From IMG/VR virus record IMGVR_UViG_3300018432_000015, positions 1-57,400 of that record: a stretch of 57,400 bases of DNA; one strand, given 5' to 3'. How positions within the stretch are numbered: position 1 is the first letter of the stretch; each line of letters begins with the position of its first letter. This document shows positions 15,444 to 21,964 of the stretch, in pieces. The translations under genes were made by a program, and so were the position numbers. This DNA is from a virus. The notes under the pieces were generated by a model. It ran no database searches. It saw only the letters and a program-made list of their open reading frames with translations, and was not told the origin of the DNA.

Positions 15444-15697
15444 TGCTGGCAGTGAAGCAGAGACCAGACCAACCGCTGGTGATCGGCGACGTCATCGTGT
15501 ATGTTCGGCCAGACGGCGCAGACGTACATGTTTCGATCGACGCGCCGCGCAGCGTCAACATCCGCCGGGGCGACTTGGTGGAGCAAGACCTCGACCGCGC
15601 GGGATACAAGAGAGTGGGACCAGACCGATGGCAAAGTTACCGTGGGCCGATCCTGACCACTCGGCAAGCGCTCGCGGTCGTGGGAGCATTGGGATGA
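15443..15697 (+). CDS. CsrA-like RNA-binding regulator
   Basis: An 84-residue protein. Residues 1-50 follow the CsrA/RsmA pattern: short N-terminal strand (MLAVKQRPDQPLVIGD), a central VIVYVRPDGADVHVSI strand pair, then DAPRSVNIRRGDLV, corresponding to the CsrA I-x-A-P-x-x-V-x-V-x-R-x-E-I/V stretch that contacts RNA. About 35 extra residues follow (RAGYKRVGPDRWQSY...). CsrA dimers bind GGA motifs in mRNA leaders and block or stabilise translation. A phage copy could repress host or phage messages. Shared phage leaders with ACTGGAG are candidate targets. Confidence 0.72.
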   Translation: MLAVKQRPDQPLVIGDVIVYVRPDGADVHVSIDAPRSVNIRRGDLVEQDLDRAGYKRVGPDRWQSYRGPILTTRQALAVVGALG

Positions 15698-15897
15698 ACA
15701 ACCAACTCGAACGCTTGCGAGCGCATCGCGTGCTCGAAGTGATGCCCGTGTTCGGAGGAGTCAGGTTCACGGACGGCTGCGACTTGTACTTCACGGAAGA
15801 ACTGACGCCCGACGAGGTGGACCAACTCGCCGACGAACTGCGCTCGATCGCGGCCACAGTGAGAAAGGAGCAAGATGATGCCATCAAGCGTCTCTGA
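15694..15897 (+). CDS. Hypothetical protein, 67 aa
   Basis: ATG overlaps the previous stop (ATGA). It is a compact alpha/beta protein with strands around VMPVFGGVRFTDGCDLYF and a helix TPDEVDQLADELRSIAATV. No family recognised. It overlaps the nuclease gene by 23 bases. Confidence 0.7.
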   Translation: MNNQLERLRAHRVLEVMPVFGGVRFTDGCDLYFTEELTPDEVDQLADELRSIAATVRKEQDDAIKRL

Positions 15898-16381
15898 GTG
15901 CGAATGGACGCGAGGCATCTGCAACGAGCTGACGCGCTGCGGGGCGAAGGTGTTCACGAACCAGAAGTCGTACGTCGTGGGCGGAGCACGCGGCACGAAG
16001 CTCGCACAGCCGAGCCAGAGCGGCTGGCCCGACCGCTGGGTTGCGCATGTGTGCTGGACCGGCTGGCTCGAGTTCAAGGGCTTGAAAACGAAGCTCGAGC
16101 CTTTGCAGGCAAAGACGATCCGCGAGATAGAGGAGCGGTGGCCGGGCGGAGCATACGTCTGTCGGCAACACCCGGACGGCTTGACGCTGAGCGGGTGGGA
16201 CGAGAGGCCGCTGCTCGTGACGCAGGGAACAGCAGAGCATCTCTTGCTCGCGCTACTTGCGCTTCAGATGCGCGAGCGAGAGTGGGTAGAGGATCGGCAA
16301 CGCAAGATAGCGTCGGTTGCCGGGAAATTAGCTGACAGGATTCGAGCGCGGGGCGAGGCTCCGGAGGCTTACGTGTTTTGA
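15875..16381 (+). CDS. VRR-NUC-type PD-(D/E)xK nuclease
   Basis: A 168-residue protein. Start ATG 15875 (doubled) follows AAAGGAG. The signature SGWPDRW...WLEFKG followed by LEPLQAKTI gives the PD, ExK and Gln positions of the VRR-NUC branch of PD-(D/E)xK nucleases, which cleave branched or flapped DNA (as in FAN1 and phage structure-specific nucleases). An additional C-terminal helical part follows. In a compact replication operon it may resolve recombination or replication intermediates. Its final base is shared with the next ATG. Confidence 0.8.
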   Translation: MMPSSVSECEWTRGICNELTRCGAKVFTNQKSYVVGGARGTKLAQPSQSGWPDRWVAHVCWTGWLEFKGLKTKLEPLQAKTIREIEERWPGGAYVCRQHPDGLTLSGWDERPLLVTQGTAEHLLLALLALQMREREWVEDRQRKIASVAGKLADRIRARGEAPEAYVF

Positions 16382-16587
16382 TGAGTGACATCAAGCAATC
16401 GTGCGAAAGCTGCACACACTACCATCCTGTGGACAAAGAGCGCCTTGTACCCGGACAACGCTTGATGAAAATTGGTGAGTGCATGAACAAAGAGTGTGCG
16501 TGGCACGGTATGAAGCGAGCACCGAGTGAGGGCATTTTTTGCCCAGACTACAGTAATATAGGGCCGTTCGTATGTGGTACAGAGTGA
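16381..16587 (+). CDS. Cys-rich small protein, 68 aa
   Basis: The ATG at 16381 overlaps the nuclease TGA. Six cysteines, including CESC near the N-terminus and paired Cys in the middle (GECMNKEC), plus His residues, suggest a zinc-binding fold. Base composition is somewhat richer in A/T than its neighbours. Overlaps the next gene by 16 bases. Function unknown. Confidence 0.7.
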   Translation: MSDIKQSCESCTHYHPVDKERLVPGQRLMKIGECMNKECAWHGMKRAPSEGIFCPDYSNIGPFVCGTE

Positions 16588-16796
16588 CGCTCGCGACTGG
16601 CCCGGGATGGGTCGGCCAGTCATTGATCGCACACTGCCGGCGAGCCGATGGACTGGTGAACAGAACTCTGGTAGTGTCAGGAGGTTGGGTTTGCGCGATG
16701 CCGACGCAGATGATTCATGCGCTCGCGGCCAGCTGGGAAGAAGAGACTGACAAGGAGATATTAGCATGTCTAGAGAAGAGATTGAAGCCGAGATAG
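16572..16796 (+). CDS. Hypothetical protein, 74 aa
   Basis: ATG within the end of the preceding gene. The N-terminal half is strand-like (WYRVTLATGPGWVGQSLIAH); the C-terminal half contains a helix with EEETDKEILACLEKRL. No recognised motif. It overlaps the next gene by 31 bases; its frame is supported mainly by the continuous coupled arrangement. Confidence 0.6.
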   Translation: MWYRVTLATGPGWVGQSLIAHCRRADGLVNRTLVVSGGWVCAMPTQMIHALAASWEEETDKEILACLEKRLKPR

Positions 16797-17422
16797 CGGG
16801 CTTGGAAACGACGCTCGCGCAGACGAATCTTGAGAGCGTGAAACGGATGCTCGAGAAGGAGCTGGCGAAGCTGCGCAAGCAGATCGAGCCGAAGCGCGGG
16901 CGTGGTCGGCCAGCGCTTGATAAAGCGGACGTCTACAAGCGAGAGATGGAGCGCCTCGAGATGAAAGAGGCGGCGAAGCGCGATTTCAGGCGCCGCCAGG
17001 AAGAAGAGAATCTTCGTCGGCTCGAGACTCTGCCGAACAAGCGCGGGCGATGGTTTTCCGTTGATGACGATGAGCGAGTGATTGATGTCAGCGAGTATGG
17101 CACTTACATCAATGTCGTGGATGGTGAGCTGAAGGGCGCGACTCACAAGGTGGCCGATTTGGACGGTGAGTGGGAGTACTTGTCGCCGTCGCCGACGTTC
17201 AAAACTGTCACTCGTGTGGCCACCGAGAGCGAAGAACACGCGCTTTTGACGAAGAAATACCGCGCGCGGGCGAATGAACTGTTCGACATCGGCCAGAAAC
17301 CGTGTGGGAACTACAAGTGCGACGCAACATTGGTTTATGTTGACCCGGCGCGATTTTGTGTGGTTTGTGAGAGCGAGCGAAAATTCGGCCAGAATGAAGA
17401 AAAACAGGGACTGCCAAAATGA
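16766..17422 (+). CDS. Coiled-coil protein with AT-hook-like motif and C-terminal zinc site, 218 aa
   Basis: Residues 1-45 and 60-90 form charged helices or coiled coils. Between them lies KRGRGRPALDK, which contains the AT-hook core RGRP that binds the minor groove of AT-rich DNA. The C-terminal part has PCGNYKC and later CVVC, two cysteine pairs likely forming a zinc ribbon. A DNA-binding role is suggested. The AT-rich inverted repeat immediately downstream (17474-17596) would be a natural ligand for an AT-hook protein, though this is inference. It is the last gene of the long operon starting at 9836. Confidence 0.75.
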   Translation: MSREEIEAEIAGLETTLAQTNLESVKRMLEKELAKLRKQIEPKRGRGRPALDKADVYKREMERLEMKEAAKRDFRRRQEEENLRRLETLPNKRGRWFSVDDDERVIDVSEYGTYINVVDGELKGATHKVADLDGEWEYLSPSPTFKTVTRVATESEEHALLTKKYRARANELFDIGQKPCGNYKCDATLVYVDPARFCVVCESERKFGQNEEKQGLPK

Positions 17423-17473
17423 CAGTCTGTTGGTACGATTGGACTTATGTTAATCGGGTTTTGTTCCATCTGG

Positions 17474-17596
17474 GCCGGAGTTAGAAGGTGATATATAAGA
17501 GTCAACTGTGATTTTCATTAATTATATTCCGTTTTTTGTATTAAACATTAATGAAAATAGGGGTTGGTCTTATATAATCCTTTGGCCAACTCCGGC
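17474..17596. repeat. Nested inverted repeat, candidate origin or structural element
   Basis: Three pairs of arms are nested and collinear. GCCGGAGTT (17474-17482) pairs with AACTCCGGC (17588-17596). TATATAAGA (17492-17500) pairs with TCTTATATA (17568-17576), with CAAC/GTTG beside it. ATTTTCATTAAT (17511-17522) pairs with ATTAATGAAAAT (17547-17558). All three pairs are perfect. The 24-base centre contains a run of six T. The element could extrude as a cruciform or fold as one long RNA hairpin. Confidence 0.8.
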
Positions 17597-17641
17597 AAAC
17601 GTGGGTACAAAACCCGAAAGCTCGGTCGCAAAAATTTCGAT

Positions 17642-17682
17642 CAAGTTCACTCTCATCGCTCCCAAGTTCACTCTCGTCGTTC
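17642..17682 (+). repeat. Tandem 20-base direct repeat upstream of the 17683 gene
   Basis: CAAGTTCACTCTCATCGCTC (17642-17661) recurs as CAAGTTCACTCTCGTCGTTC (17663-17682), 18 of 20 bases identical with a 21-base period, ending directly at the ATG. Two-turn spacing suggests an operator for a regulator; it replaces a normal ribosome site. Confidence 0.65.
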
Positions 17683-18114
17683 ATGGAACCTGAAACGAAA
17701 ATCGTGTCCGGCTTCGAAGTGCTCGCGCCGCGCGGCGAAGTCAAGCATCGTCGTGGTGACTTCGTGCTGGCCGATCGCACTCTTGGCGGGCCGCGCACGT
17801 CGCCCGAAACAGATGACTTGAAAAACACGATCGAAGAAGCGGAAGATCGCACGCGACGCGCGGAGATGAGAGAGGCAAATCGCTTGATGAGAGCCAAGCG
17901 AAAGCGCGAAAAGAAGAGGGCCGAATACAACCGCGCGCGTGACGAAGAGTTGCTTCCGCACATCCCGGCAGACATGGTGTGCTTGCTGTGCAAGCGTCAC
18001 AAGCCCAGGCGTCAGCAGTGGCTGCTCATCGCGCTACGAGAGTTTCCCGACATGCCGTTCGCGTGTTGCTCGGGATGCGCGCGCAGGTTGCAGACAGTTG
18101 GAGCAGTGAAGTAG
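17683..18114 (+). CDS. Hypothetical basic protein with C-terminal zinc-ribbon-like site, 143 aa
   Basis: The ATG at 17683 has no Shine-Dalgarno; a tandem repeat lies in its place, so translation may be controlled or the message leaderless. The centre is a basic helix (RREAM-type, KRKREKKRAEYNRARDEELL) and the C-terminus has CLLC and later CCSGC, two cysteine pairs likely binding zinc. Nucleic-acid binding is plausible. No family recognised. It ends four bases before the -35 of the next promoter. Confidence 0.7.
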   Translation: MEPETKIVSGFEVLAPRGEVKHRRGDFVLADRTLGGPRTSPETDDLKNTIEEAEDRTRRAEMREANRLMRAKRKREKKRAEYNRARDEELLPHIPADMVCLLCKRHKPRRQQWLLIALREFPDMPFACCSGCARRLQTVGAVK

Positions 18115-18117
18115 CTG

Positions 18118-18146
18118 TTGACTCATTGTCGCGGTTGTAGTATAGA
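18118..18146 (+). promoter_or_regulatory. Sigma-70-type promoter (18156 operon)
   Basis: TTGACT (18118-18123), a 17-base spacer and TATAGA (18141-18146), only nine bases before the ATG at 18156. The transcript leader would therefore be extremely short or absent. Confidence 0.75.
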
Positions 18147-18155
18147 GGACAAATC

Positions 18156-18716
18156 ATGAGAACACTCTTGGTGGCCGAACGATTCAACATCGGCGCGCGA
18201 TGGTCGCACGCCGACAAGCTCATCGCTGGCGGGCGATACGAGCGGTGGCTCCAGTTCTCGATGGACGTGGGTGCGTACGGGACGGGCATGACGGAGCGCA
18301 ATCGTCGCAACGACATCGGGAAGAACAAGCTTCGCAGCATCGGGTGTCGCTATGATCGCGCGCTGAACATGCTCCCGCCCGGGCCGGTCAGCGCGTGGGA
18401 ACTGCAGGCCGCTCGGCTCGTGGCCGACGAGCTGCGTCGTCTGATCGTGACGGCTCACGAGGAGACACATCTCGACATGGAGCCGCGCTTCGCCGAGTGG
18501 CTCTTCGATCGTGTGATACTCGTCGGCAAGCGCGTCGCCGCCGCGATGGAAGCAGACGTCGGGTTCTTCGAGCCCATCGGAGGATGCATCGTCGTTCCGC
18601 ATCCATCTGGCCGAAACTTGTGGTGGAACAACGCGCAAGCGATCGCGCATGGTCGCGCTAAGATGGAGGGATTCCTATGTGGCTATTCACTAAGCACGGA
18701 TTCTACAGCGTCGTGA
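18156..18716 (+). CDS. Uracil-DNA-glycosylase-superfamily-like protein
   Basis: A 186-residue protein. The N-terminus LLVAERFNIG resembles motif A of UDG-fold proteins (GExPG-like), and near the C-terminus VVPHPSGRNLWWNN (His149) resembles the UDG/MUG motif B (HPSxxN). A conserved middle (ILVGKRVAAAM) fits a strand-helix of that fold. UDG-superfamily enzymes excise damaged or modified bases. The canonical motif A catalytic residues are not clearly present, so it may be a divergent or non-catalytic member. It might relate to base modification. Family assignment is moderate; substrate unknown. First gene behind the promoter at 18118. Confidence 0.5.
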   Translation: MRTLLVAERFNIGARWSHADKLIAGGRYERWLQFSMDVGAYGTGMTERNRRNDIGKNKLRSIGCRYDRALNMLPPGPVSAWELQAARLVADELRRLIVTAHEETHLDMEPRFAEWLFDRVILVGKRVAAAMEADVGFFEPIGGCIVVPHPSGRNLWWNNAQAIAHGRAKMEGFLCGYSLSTDSTAS

Positions 18717-19009
18717 AGCATGAGTCGAAGGAGCTCTTCATGGTGCGCGCGCGATGTCGTGGCCACCTCGAGAAGCTCATCGATGTGTGCTCGTTGAGCG
18801 AAAACGTTGTCGAGACGCCCGACAATGATTATCGGTTTCGCATTACGGTCGGCGCCGCCGCTCTGTCGCTCATCGTGGAGGACCTCGCGATGGAGATCGA
18901 CTACCCGAACTTCAAGGACGCTTGCAAGAAGGACGTCGCGTACCACTCAGCGCTGCACACAGTGTGGAACGCCATGTGGGTGTATGAGAAGAAAATCAAT
19001 GGTTCTTAG
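18677..19009 (+). CDS. Conserved hypothetical protein, 110 aa
   Basis: ATG after GGAGGG, overlapping the previous gene by 40 bases. The N-terminus MWLFTKHGFYSVVKH, followed by VRARCRGHLEKL, matches a pattern I recall from small uncharacterised proteins in bacteria and phages (W-L-F-T-x-x-G-F-x-S-V-V). The role is unknown. The C-terminus YHSALHTVWNAMW is aromatic and helical. Confidence 0.75.
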   Translation: MWLFTKHGFYSVVKHESKELFMVRARCRGHLEKLIDVCSLSENVVETPDNDYRFRITVGAAALSLIVEDLAMEIDYPNFKDACKKDVAYHSALHTVWNAMWVYEKKINGS

Positions 19010-19199
19010 AACAAACGACTCGCCCGACGCGAACGGGCGCGTGCCTCAGCCGGACGACGTGCGTTGGAGCATCACGCTTCCGCTCGAGAACGGCGAATCG
19101 TTGACGGTGTTCATGGGCAAGCAGGGCAGAGACATCCTGTTCGGAATGTTGGTGGCCGAAGACACAGATGACGAAAGAGAAGCGCGTGATGCTCATTAA
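18999..19199 (+). CDS. Hypothetical protein, 66 aa
   Basis: ATG at 18999 overlaps the end of the preceding gene; the ribosome site is weak (GAGAAGAAAA). Middle section strand-like (VRWSITLPLENGESLTVFM), followed by an acidic tail (EDTDDEREARD). No recognised family. It overlaps the next gene by 11 bases. Confidence 0.6.
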   Translation: MVLRTNDSPDANGRVPQPDDVRWSITLPLENGESLTVFMGKQGRDILFGMLVAEDTDDEREARDAH

Positions 19200-19401
19200 A
19201 GTCTACTACGCGTCGGGCGATCCCGTCCGGCACTTGATCGCGCAAGCGCTCTGTCATCGATTTCACGATGACAAGCAGAAGATGGCCGAAGTCATTGTGT
19301 GGCTGCGCGAGCGCGATCCCGACGGCAACTGGGACGCGGGTTGTGCAGAGAAGAATCTTCCTCGTAGAATACTGGAGAACATCAGTGAACGAATTGAATG
19401 A
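19189..19401 (+). CDS. Hypothetical protein, 70 aa
   Basis: Start ATG 19189 is preferred because AAGAGAAG precedes it and the product then opens MLIKVYYASGDP; an earlier in-frame ATG at 19168 lacks a ribosome site. Mixed alpha/beta, with a helix around IAQALCHRF. The TAGAATACTGGAGA element for the next gene lies inside its 3' end. Confidence 0.6.
   Translation: MLIKVYYASGDPVRHLIAQALCHRFHDDKQKMAEVIVWLRERDPDGNWDAGCAEKNLPRRILENISERIE
19370..19378 (+). promoter_or_regulatory. Shared leader motif TACTGGAGA (19385 gene)
   Basis: TACTGGAGA precedes the GTG at 19385. A TAGAAT just upstream (19365-19370) could be a -10, but the -35 is poor. This is the same leader as at six other early genes. Confidence 0.6.
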
Positions 19402-19717
19402 TACTAACAGCACGAACAGCATCTTCGAGAAGGTCGAGGGTGAGCCCGCGTGGACGCTGAGCGAAGAGCTTCAGTGGCACTTGACGAATGCTGTTCGCAA
19501 CCCGATCAAGCTTGCGCGCGAGCGCTTCGGTGACAAGATCGGCAGCGACGTCGAGGCCGAGCAGAAGCGGCAAGGGCCTGCCGAGTTCGTTCGCGTCATG
19601 AAGTTCTTCAACGCACACTACCTGGGTGACGACCTTCCGGCGTGCATGAAGACAGAGTTCGTCGAGAAAGAGGCCGAGGCCACGCGATTCGTGGCCGCAT
19701 TGTTGGGAGACGGATGA
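19385..19717 (+). CDS. Hypothetical protein, 110 aa
   Basis: The GTG at 19385 is seven bases after GGAG of the shared leader. Helical, with ELQWHLTNAVRNPIKLARERFG and VRVMKFFNAHYLG segments. No known motif. It ends with an ATGATG overlap to the next gene. Confidence 0.7.
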   Translation: MNELNDTNSTNSIFEKVEGEPAWTLSEELQWHLTNAVRNPIKLARERFGDKIGSDVEAEQKRQGPAEFVRVMKFFNAHYLGDDLPACMKTEFVEKEAEATRFVAALLGDG

Positions 19718-20301
19718 TGGGAGACATGCCTAAGTACAGACAGATGCTTCACGAGATCAAAGAAGCGCTCGAGCAGCGAGACGCGCTTGAACAAGAGCTT
19801 GGCTCGATCAGAGCAACGCTTGTCGTCAACTTCGGCAAGGATGGTCGCAAGCTATGCGGCGTCGAAGTCGAGCATGAGCGCTTGAGCACGCACGGGTTCA
19901 TGGTCGAAGTGCTCGAGCTGCTGAGCGCCGCGCCGATGCATACCGCATTGAAGAAGCTGGCCGAACGATGGCGCTACAACGCCAAGTGTCGCGATCCCGG
20001 CTTGTCAGAATATGATTCGACGATCGCGGCGCTTAATGCGTGTTCCAGGGAACTCGAGATGACGCTGGCCGAGCCACACATGCAGCACGTCGTCTGCAAC
20101 ACGCCGACGGTGACGCTTGATACCACGGGCGCGCAGGACGTCACGGTGCGCAATAGCTGGAACACACATCGCACGTTCGAGCACGAACTTCTGTTCGGCC
20201 ACTCTGCGGGCAAGCCCTTTTCATGCTTCGACGAGTGTGTACCCGAAGAAGTGAAGATCGAAGTTGGGAGTCGAATCAAGGGCGGCTATTACAAGCAATG
20301 A
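19714..20301 (+). CDS. Hypothetical protein, 195 aa
   Basis: ATG after GGGAGACGG and overlapping the previous stop. The N-terminal 35 residues are a charged helix (MLHEIKEALEQRDALEQEL). The middle part is mixed and the C-terminus strand-rich (HVVCNTPTVTLDTTGAQDVTV). I recognise no family. Tight coupling on both sides supports expression in the 18-21 kb operon. Confidence 0.7.
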   Translation: MMGDMPKYRQMLHEIKEALEQRDALEQELGSIRATLVVNFGKDGRKLCGVEVEHERLSTHGFMVEVLELLSAAPMHTALKKLAERWRYNAKCRDPGLSEYDSTIAALNACSRELEMTLAEPHMQHVVCNTPTVTLDTTGAQDVTVRNSWNTHRTFEHELLFGHSAGKPFSCFDECVPEEVKIEVGSRIKGGYYKQ

Positions 20302-20498
20302 TCACGCCCAACAAAGACGACTACTATGTTCATTTTGACTGCGGGTGTGTCGCCGTGATGCACGCGCCCGCGTACAGATCGCGCTCGCTTCACTGCCCCG
20401 GCGGTCATTGGCACGAGACAGCCGAGGTGCGCGAGATGTGGGCGATTGCTCGCGAGGCGATGAACAAAGACTTCGCGCGAAGGAGCGCTCTCAATTGA
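20298..20498 (+). CDS. Hypothetical Cys/His-containing protein, 66 aa
   Basis: ATG overlaps the previous stop. The segment YYVHFDCGCVAVMHA followed by LHCPGGHWHE contains three Cys and several His and could bind a metal. No family recognised. It overlaps a possible 29-codon gene at 20495. Confidence 0.65.
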   Translation: MITPNKDDYYVHFDCGCVAVMHAPAYRSRSLHCPGGHWHETAEVREMWAIAREAMNKDFARRSALN

Positions 20499-20584
20499 AG
20501 AAGGCTCCCGTCAAGTGGACCGACGACGGCGGCATCTGGCATGACCAGCCGCACTACTGGACGCCATCGCATCGTTACTGGTGA
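20495..20584 (+). CDS. Possible tiny protein, 29 aa
   Basis: TTG start at 20495 overlaps the previous stop, with AAGGAG nine bases upstream. The product is short and aromatic (WTDDGGIWHDQ, then WTPSHRYW). Coupled translation supports it, but the length makes it uncertain. Confidence 0.4.
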   Translation: MKKAPVKWTDDGGIWHDQPHYWTPSHRYW

Positions 20585-20646
20585 CGGCGCGACAAGCGCT
20601 TGGTGCTCACCGGACGTCATCGACGATTCAGGAGGAAGCGACACCG

Positions 20647-21207
20647 ATGACCGATCCCGACCCAGAGCTGCTCGAGCTCGCCTGGGAGTTCCTCGCGCAA
20701 GAGTGGGAGGTGCTCCAGAAGATGTGTGCCATCGCCGCGCGCAAGGACCGCCTGCGTCGCGACACGTGGGAAGAGGCGATGAGCGAGGTGGCTCTGCGCT
20801 TGCCTGAAGTGATGTGGAGCTATGATCCCACGCGTGGCCGATCGCTGCGCTCGCACGTGATCGGCAACATCAGGTGGTACCTCTACAAGATGTTCGTCTC
20901 TGAAAGAGACGGCCGAAACGTCGACCGAGCGAAGCGCGGGTTCGAGGTCATCGCCCAGGAGCGAGTCTTAGTAGTGCTCGACGACAAGTCGGAACTTTTT
21001 GACTGGGACGAAGTACAATATGTCTTGGATAAGCTTCATCCCTTTCATGCCAGCGTCCTCAAGCTGTACTACATGTCGGGTCTCACCTACGAAGAGATCG
21101 GCGGCGTGCTCGAGTGCAGCAAGAGCGCCGCTCGCAAGAGAGTGATCGAAGCGCTGACTATCGCGCAGGAACATGCTCGTGGCCTCGACGCAAGAACGGC
21201 TGACTAA
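20647..21207 (+). CDS. Sigma-70-family RNA polymerase sigma factor
   Basis: A 186-residue protein; ATG 20647 follows AGGAGG. A region-2-like segment (YDPTRGRSLRSHVIGNIRWYLYK) is the core-binding and -10 recognition part; a region-4 helix-turn-helix follows at the C-terminus (FHASVLKLYYMSGLTYEEI, GGVLECSKSAARKRV). No region 1 or 3 is visible, so it resembles ECF-type or small phage sigma factors. It lies immediately before the late region and could redirect host RNA polymerase to late promoters, as T4 gp55 does. The GGAGTACAATACTG elements at 26351 and 40691 are candidate targets; this is inference. Confidence 0.82.
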   Translation: MTDPDPELLELAWEFLAQEWEVLQKMCAIAARKDRLRRDTWEEAMSEVALRLPEVMWSYDPTRGRSLRSHVIGNIRWYLYKMFVSERDGRNVDRAKRGFEVIAQERVLVVLDDKSELFDWDEVQYVLDKLHPFHASVLKLYYMSGLTYEEIGGVLECSKSAARKRVIEALTIAQEHARGLDARTAD

Positions 21208-21385
21208 GCTTCGCGCGCGCTACCGCGCATTGCTCGAGCAGCTCGATGCCGCCGAGACTCCGCAGAAACGCAACGAGCTGACGGCGCGAAAGAATCAAGC
21301 ATTGCGAGACATTCAAACCGTCGCCGCGTTCGTGCGGCAAGAAGAACTTGACCAAAGGATAGCCAATGAGCGCGCAGCACCATGA
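21173..21385 (+). CDS. Hypothetical coiled-coil protein, 70 aa
   Basis: ATG after CAGGA, inside the end of the sigma gene (35-base overlap). A single long charged helix (RLTKLRARYRALLEQLDAAE) suggests a coiled coil. It could be a small partner of the sigma factor or a structural chaperone; nothing decisive is visible. Confidence 0.6.
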   Translation: MLVASTQERLTKLRARYRALLEQLDAAETPQKRNELTARKNQALRDIQTVAAFVRQEELDQRIANERAAP

Positions 21386-21773
21386 AGCCCACGTTCGTCG
21401 TCCGAGCGAGGACATCGATCCGGAGACGATGCAGATGCTCAACGAGCTGATGGCTCGCATCAACGAGTACGACGGGCAGATTCGTCAGCTCCCGGACTCG
21501 ACTGACCCGGAGTCGGCAATCCGCCAGCTTGCCGCCGAGCGCAACGAAGTGCAGCGCGAGTACGATGAGCTTGCCGCCGACGTTCGCCGCGGCCGCACCG
21601 TTCGTGACCTCGATGGACTCCGCGCGCAGGAAGACGAGCTGACCGCCGAGCGCGATCAACTCGTGCTCGCGCAGAATGCGCCGTTCACCGGCAGCGCTCC
21701 CGAGGCGAGCGGTGGCGAGTCGGCCGTTCCTGAAGGTGTCATCGACAGCAACGGACCGCACGCGCGAGTATGA
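21366..21773 (+). CDS. Coiled-coil protein, 135 aa
   Basis: Overlaps the previous gene by 20 bases. Mostly charged helix with heptad character (MLNELMARINEYDGQIRQL and later DELTAERDQLVLAQ) and a flexible Gly/Pro/Ser-rich tail. No family recognised. Its stop overlaps the next ATG. Confidence 0.7.
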   Translation: MSAQHHEAHVRRPSEDIDPETMQMLNELMARINEYDGQIRQLPDSTDPESAIRQLAAERNEVQREYDELAADVRRGRTVRDLDGLRAQEDELTAERDQLVLAQNAPFTGSAPEASGGESAVPEGVIDSNGPHARV

Positions 21774-21964
21774 TCACCGTCGAGTGCCTCATGTGCGGGC
21801 AGGAAACGGACTACTCGGGCACGCTCAATGACATGCTCGACGTCGTCTGCCCGCACTGCAACGTAAGAACTAGAATAGTGGCGACGCCTCTCAACGTGGA
21901 GCCGCCGGAAGACAACAGAAGCTCCTTCCATGGCTCGACAGCTCACGTCAGGTCGCTTTCTTAG
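21770..21964 (+). CDS. Zinc-ribbon-like small protein, 64 aa
   Basis: Two CxxC pairs (CLMCGQE and CPHCNVR) separated by about 20 residues form a classic zinc-ribbon spacing. The rest is a Pro/Ser-rich tail. It overlaps the following gene by 35 bases. Function unknown; nucleic-acid or protein binding is plausible. Confidence 0.72.
   Translation: MITVECLMCGQETDYSGTLNDMLDVVCPHCNVRTRIVATPLNVEPPEDNRSSFHGSTAHVRSLS

Larger units (their letters stand above)
17423..17682. other. AT-rich non-coding region
   Basis: About 260 bases without a supportable gene and markedly richer in A/T than the rest of the genome. It contains the nested inverted repeat (17474-17596) and a tandem pair of 20-base repeats (17642-17682). 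A replication origin, a partition-like site or a transcription boundary are possibilities. Confidence 0.7.
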
